Source: Guadua angustifolia
Lineage: Eukaryota > Streptophyta > Magnoliopsida > Poales > Poaceae
Direction of reading: 5' to 3'
Length of the DNA stretch: 64,000 nucleotides
Assembly (NCBI GenBank): GCA_036346375.1
Contig: CM070520.1
Coordinates: 42,737,854-42,801,853 of the forward strand
Shown: in pieces, positions 59,683 through 64,000 of the stretch
How positions within the stretch are numbered: position 1 is the stretch's first letter
How the letters are laid out: every line of letters starts with the position of its first letter
Notes under the pieces: model-generated
What the model saw: the letters and a program-made list of their open reading frames with translations, nothing else
Database searches by the model: none
What the model was told of the DNA's origin: nothing
Translations under genes and position numbers: made by a program

Positions 59683-61330
59683 AACGTAAATCGAGGACCC
59701 CTGAGAAGAGCATGTGGAAGAAGAGACCAATATTTTGGAACCTACCTTATTGGGAGCACCTAGAAGTTTAGTATTGCATCGATGTGATGAACGTAGAAAA
59801 GATTGTCGGTAATAGCTTGATTGGTCTCTTGCTGAATATTAAAGGCACAACAAAGGACGGTATCAACACACGGCTTGACTTAGTCGATGTGGGCATCAAA
59901 CCTGAGTTAGCCCAAAAGAGACTGATAAAGGCCTAATGTACTATGAAGCTGCTTGTTACACTCTATCCAAGGCTGAGAGAACTGAATTGTGCCAATGTTT
60001 GCATGGTCTGAAAGTTCCGTCCGGTTACACCTCCAATATAAACAGACTTGTTTCGATGCAAGATTTGAGTTTAACTAGCATGAAGTCTCTTGATTGCCAT
60101 GTGCATATAACATAGATGCTCTCTATCACAATTAGAAGTATTTTACTGAGCAAGGATTGGGAGACAACCACAAGGCTGTGTTTTTTAACATAATTGCTCA
60201 GAAGGTCATCAATACTGAAGGACTAGATGCTATGCAGGCGAGGTGGTCATAACTGTTTGTAATCCTAAGATGTATTTTCCTCTGTCGTTTTTCGATATCA
60301 TGGTCCATCTCATTGTTCATCTTATGAGGGAGATAAAGATGTGCGGACCTGTGTTCCTACGTAGCATGTACCCATTCGAGAGGTACATGTGAATTCTCAA
60401 ATCCTTACAGAATCTATCTTAACAGAGGGTAACTTTGTCTAAGGTTATGAAACCGAAGAGGTAATTGAATTCTATGTGGATTACATGGCTCAGGTCGAGC
60501 GGATAAGTGTGCCTCGATCCCGCCATGTGGGGAGGCTTCAGGGTATCGGGACCATCGAAAGGAAAGCAATCACACCTGATCCACTTGTGTGTGCTAAAGA
60601 CCATTTCACGGTATTGTAACACATGGTTGTTGTGGCCTCGTATATTGACGAGCACAAGAACTCGCTACGGCAAGAGAATACGTTGTGATAGGAGTCCTGA
60701 ATCATCAGATAGCATAACCTTCAGTTCAACAGATGGTTGAAGAAGCAGCAACCCATCACTAGAAGCTCGTTAGGTATGATAACATGGTTGGCAAAAGGGC
60801 CAACATTTACAGTTGTAACATGAAAATGATACGACTTAAATGAGTACACATTTTACACAAGAGATCACGACATGAAGAGCACAAACTAGAATAGCGGTGT
60901 TCACATAGATGTGCTAAATACCACTGGGTCGACAAGGAGCTCCTACTATGGGTTCATTGAGGAAATTTGGAAGCTCGACTACATACTATTCAAGACCCCC
61001 TTATTTTGGTGTTGTTGGGTTCACCTGTAGCATGTGAAGGTTGACAAGTATGACGTCACTACTGTGGATCTTGAACATATCAGATACCAAGACGAACCAT
61101 TTGTACTTGCTAACCAAGTTGTTTAAGTATTCTATGTAACTGACCCATCCAAAAAATGCGCCATGTGGTTCTTCAGGGAAAAAGGACGATTGCCAGAGTT
61201 GAGAATGTGGTAAATGAGAAAGAATACAATCAGTTTAACGAATTGCCTCCCAACGGAACAAGCATCATGGTCCACAAAGAACAACCTGAGAAAGCTAGTT
61301 ACACACGTGTTGATCATTATGAATAGCTAA
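59683..61330 (+). pseudogene. TNP2 transposase of CACTA-3, 3' part
   Basis: It continues from 34319 after Copia-2. Visible blocks are VEKIVGNSLIGLLLNI (near 59790), CQCLHGLKVPSGYTSNINRL (near 59990), EEVIEFYVDYMAQVERISVP (near 60460), then DUF4216-like YGFIEEIWKLDY and FKTPLF (near 60950) and QDEPFVLANQVV (near 61090). The end is near MNS-stop at 61326. Many stops and frameshifts. The same region of CACTA-1 TNP2 is collinear, confirming that the two halves are one gene. Confidence 0.88.
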
Positions 61331-63554
61331 TTTTTGTACAAAATAATAAGCAAGTGGAGTTATGAAGAGGTCGTCATATTTATTGGCCATGTATAAAAGT
61401 AAACGAATGTTATTAGTGACTAAATGCAGTTGATATTGACTGTTTGTTGGTACCTCATATTTCATTTTCTTGTCTATTCATGCAGTTGCAGTTAAAAAAG
61501 AGATATGTCCAACACATCTCTGTGAGGGATTTGGACCTTTGTTGATGGGAATAACAAATAAGTCACTAAATTAAGCAAGAGAATTACACATTTCACAACT
61601 GTTGTAATGCTCCTTTCTTGTCATGTTTACAGTGCATAAGGTAGAGCTTAGTCTTGTTCTGCAGAAGTTTATGTATAAAGCTAATAATAATGTAACTATG
61701 GATAAATCATTGGTTATTCTGGCATGTAGAGTGTCTAGTCACTAGTGTGTCCCTAAAGGGAGAATATTGGGTGGTGGTTATTCTGTGGGCTTGTAGCTGT
61801 TGTCCACCATTAGCTCTTAATGTGCACCTACTTCCTCATAGCTGTGTATGAACAAATAATGCCCAATCTTGCTTCTGTTCACTGTTGTTGTTTCTCCCTG
61901 TGGTTGTGATAAACCGGTAATTCTCACTTGTGTGCATTGTTACACATTTCAATGTGTAATCCTTTCTTAATCCTTGTGTTGTTTGTAAATTGTTCTTTGT
62001 CAATCCACACGATGTATTCTTCTGTCCTCTCAAACACATTTTATTTATGTCACCATTCCATCCATATGACAGGAACTCATATGCACTTTTTTAGAACTAT
62101 TTGAAATGCATGTGAACTGACATGAACTTGTGAAGGTCTAGAACATTTGTAAGCTTTTGTTTTGGAACTATTGAGTACACCGTGTACAGTTTGAATGTTT
62201 GTTCTATGGATGATAGCCTTCACATTGTTAGTCATCTTTGCATATTTGTTTCAACTTTAAAGCATAGTCTTTCGCATTCTTATGGCATCTTACAATTTGT
62301 AAGGATAAGAATTCCGTTAGCATTTAGCAATTGGTGCTGTCGTATAAAATGTGAGTATGTTATTATGCATTGACTTTGTATAATAATGAAGTACTGCTTG
62401 CTCTAAACTATAGTGCAAGTGATCTGAAATAAAAACCAAACTCTCAAGTTTGTATGCAAAAAGTGAAATATGTACTACAAAATGACATAATAAATGCTCA
62501 CTTGTTGTACCACTTCTATTATTTTGAATGTTTCTTTCTCACATGGACTCCAAGAATTGTTGTTCAAGTCTTGATCTTGGTCAAGTAACCGCAAAGTCTT
62601 GATCTTGGTCAAATATGTGTTTCCTCTTGGGGTGCCTTATGCTATGTCTGATGCTGTGATTTTGCCATTGTCATCAATAAGTGTGGTTCCACTCCTACTA
62701 CTACTTTTATCTAAGTTCCTGTATTGATTATATTTGTCCATGTAAAATGTTTCATGAGCCAATTTTGTGTAGTGCAGTTTCTTTGTAGAATAATAAACAA
62801 AATTGTATGCTTCATGATGCTTAAACAAAACTGTATTCTTCATGACCTGTATACTGCTTTGCTGCCTTCTATTGCTCGATGATGCAAATTGGGTCAAATG
62901 ATGAATTGGACAATTAAGGTTGTAAATTAGGCCTTGAACCAGTAGACTTCTATGCTAGAAAGTATTGGTTCATTTCACTGTTGTAAAGCTTGTTCATTAT
63001 TCTTTACCTGTAGTTGTCCTCTTTTGATTATTGTCTATGTTACTTTTTTTGCCTATGCACTGCTCTGTTGGTTCGGTTGATTAAATAACCTGCTATCTGA
63101 ACTGGTATTATTCTAAATTCTGATCATATGAATAGTGAAATTGATTAAAGAATACCTTAAAGTGAATGATTAGGAAGGTAAGGGTTCAATGCCTTCTTTA
63201 CATAGTTAACTATTTAGTTCAAATGAGATAAACTTGACCTAGGTGTAGATGAGGTAAAAGCTAGTCTCTAGCATTCCTATACCAAGTGCCTGAGAGCACT
63301 ATCGATCAATTATACATTAATTTGGGATTAGTATTATATTCTTGCTCTTATTCTCACAATTTGTAAAACAATCCAGAAATCAATTTTTTTTGTTTGTTCT
63401 ATTTCAATTTGAAGTATTAGATGGTTAGCTCCAACCTTTAAAAGGCTAACAACAAGATTTCAAATAGTTCAGTGAAAATATGTGCTTACTGGAAAACAAA
63501 TTAAATGTGAAGTCCAATACAAGGTTCAACAGTTCCAAGCTTAGTAGCCACAAT
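61331..63554. other. Unassigned CACTA-3 sequence
   Basis: About 2.2 kb of T-rich DNA without a credible ORF, LTR or terminal repeat. By position it may hold the TNP2 3' UTR and introns of a second CACTA gene. ORFs at 62182-62373 and 62637-62897 show no motifs. An immediate duplication of AAGTCTTGATCTTGGTCAA occurs near 62566 and 62594. Confidence 0.4.
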
Positions 63555-63874
63555 ATGTTGGGTGTGTAACTTTGCTTCTCTTAACTTACTTCTTAAATTT
63601 ACTAAACAACTCTTAAATTTACTTTCTTAAATATACTAAACAACTTTTAAATCTACTTGCTTTCCTCTTCTATGATCTTCTATGAATTGTTGATTTACCA
63701 ACTTACCTCTTCTATGTTGGGTGTTTAATTTTGATTCTCTTAACTTACCTCTTAAATTTACTTTCTTTCCTCTTGTATGCCCCTCTATAAATTGTTTATT
63801 TACCAACTTACCTCTTCTATGTTGGGTGTTTAACTTTGCTTCTCTTACCTTACGTCTTAAATTTATTAAACAAC
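63555..63874. repeat. Imperfect tandem repeat
   Basis: Three copies of TGTTGGGTGTNTAAYTTTG start at about 63555, 63715 and 63820. Each is followed by TTCTCTTAACTTAC and CTTAAATTTACT words. The copies differ in length because of internal duplications (TTACTAAACAAC near 63600-63650). Confidence 0.85.
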
Positions 63875-64000
63875 CACTACAAGAAAAATGATTATCTGGG
63901 ATGAAAACGTCGGGATGTTGTCAACGTTTATCATGGAAAATCTATTTTCTGTGACGACTTGTTTATGTTCGTCATTAATTGTATCAGGCATTGTCACCCC
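63875..64000 (+). mobile_element. CACTA-4, terminus only
   Basis: It starts CACTACAAGAAAAATG, a common plant CACTA terminus, followed by 'gggatgaaaacgtcgggatg' and 'tgacgacttgtttatgttcgtcat', subterminal-type repeats unlike those of CACTA-1 or CACTA-3. The window ends inside it. Confidence 0.7.

Noticed and set aside
61331..63874. Right terminus of CACTA-3
   Set aside because: I searched by eye for GTAGTAGTG or GTAGTG-type ends with a TSD and found none that fit.

Overview
The window is transposable-element-dense plant DNA, almost certainly from a grass with a large genome. This is inferred from CACTA elements with arrays of ACCGGCAGTGATA-type repeats, LTR retrotransposons with LTRs of 3-4 kb, a SIRE/Maximus-like Copia element, and iMet-type primer sites. 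I see no convincing host protein-coding gene. Almost all of the sequence can be ordered into nested insertions, and most joins are proven by target-site duplications (TSDs) that I could read directly.

LEFT HALF (1-29877). The outermost layer is a Copia element on the minus strand ('Copia-1'). Its 5' LTR occupies 28439-29877 plus 5371-5423, its primer site is at 5357-5370, its leader at 3993-5356 and its broken gag at 3357-3992. A solo or partial LTR (LTR-A, 1-3348) interrupts the gag side. Inside the Copia-1 LTR sits element T (5424-28438, TSD GCGAA), a Gypsy-like element with two LTRs of about 3.27 kb, intact priming sites and a 3.1 kb internal region with no coding capacity. Inside T's second LTR sits CACTA-1 (13843-27174, TSD GAT, 13.3 kb). 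The unoccupied site is preserved in T's first LTR near 7441.

CACTA-1 is structurally complete but decayed. It has two minus-strand genes: a TNP2 transposase (21270-24430), and a TNPA/DUF8039-type gene ending in an Ulp1-like protease domain (14740-17950). It also has a small plus-strand purine-rich ORF (26284-26601). Blocks of the terminal repeat motif occur at both ends and at two internal places, next to TATA boxes.

MIDDLE (29878-31885). This is probably the oldest, most host-like sequence. It carries a 500 bp non-autonomous CACTA (31250-31749, TSD ATG) containing a tRNA-like cassette with Pol III A and B boxes.

RIGHT HALF (31886-64000). CACTA-3 begins at 31886 and carries a plus-strand TNP2 pseudogene split in two (32747-34319 and 59683-61330) by Copia-2. 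Copia-2 (34320-59682, minus strand, TSD AACAT/AACGT) has gag, integrase, reverse transcriptase, RNase H and an env-like third ORF. Each of its LTRs was independently hit by a related LTR: LTR-B at 34771-38017 (TSD CTCAC) and LTR-C at 54699-58311 (TSD AACTC). Its gag was hit by solo LTR-D (46870-53913, TSD GCTTT), which was itself hit by the oppositely oriented solo LTR-E (47081-51068, TSD TTCTT). That gives four nested levels. A further CACTA terminus starts at 63875 and runs out of the window.

Most interesting: (i) reuse of CACTA-1's terminal repeat motif as promoter-proximal arrays inside the element; (ii) a three-hairpin block in the T/D/E LTRs with a compensatory base pair; (iii) a possible internal promoter, leader and splice donor ahead of Copia-2's env-like ORF, built from motifs shared with its U3; (iv) a conserved splice donor inside the T/D/E LTRs; (v) the Pol III cassette in the small CACTA.
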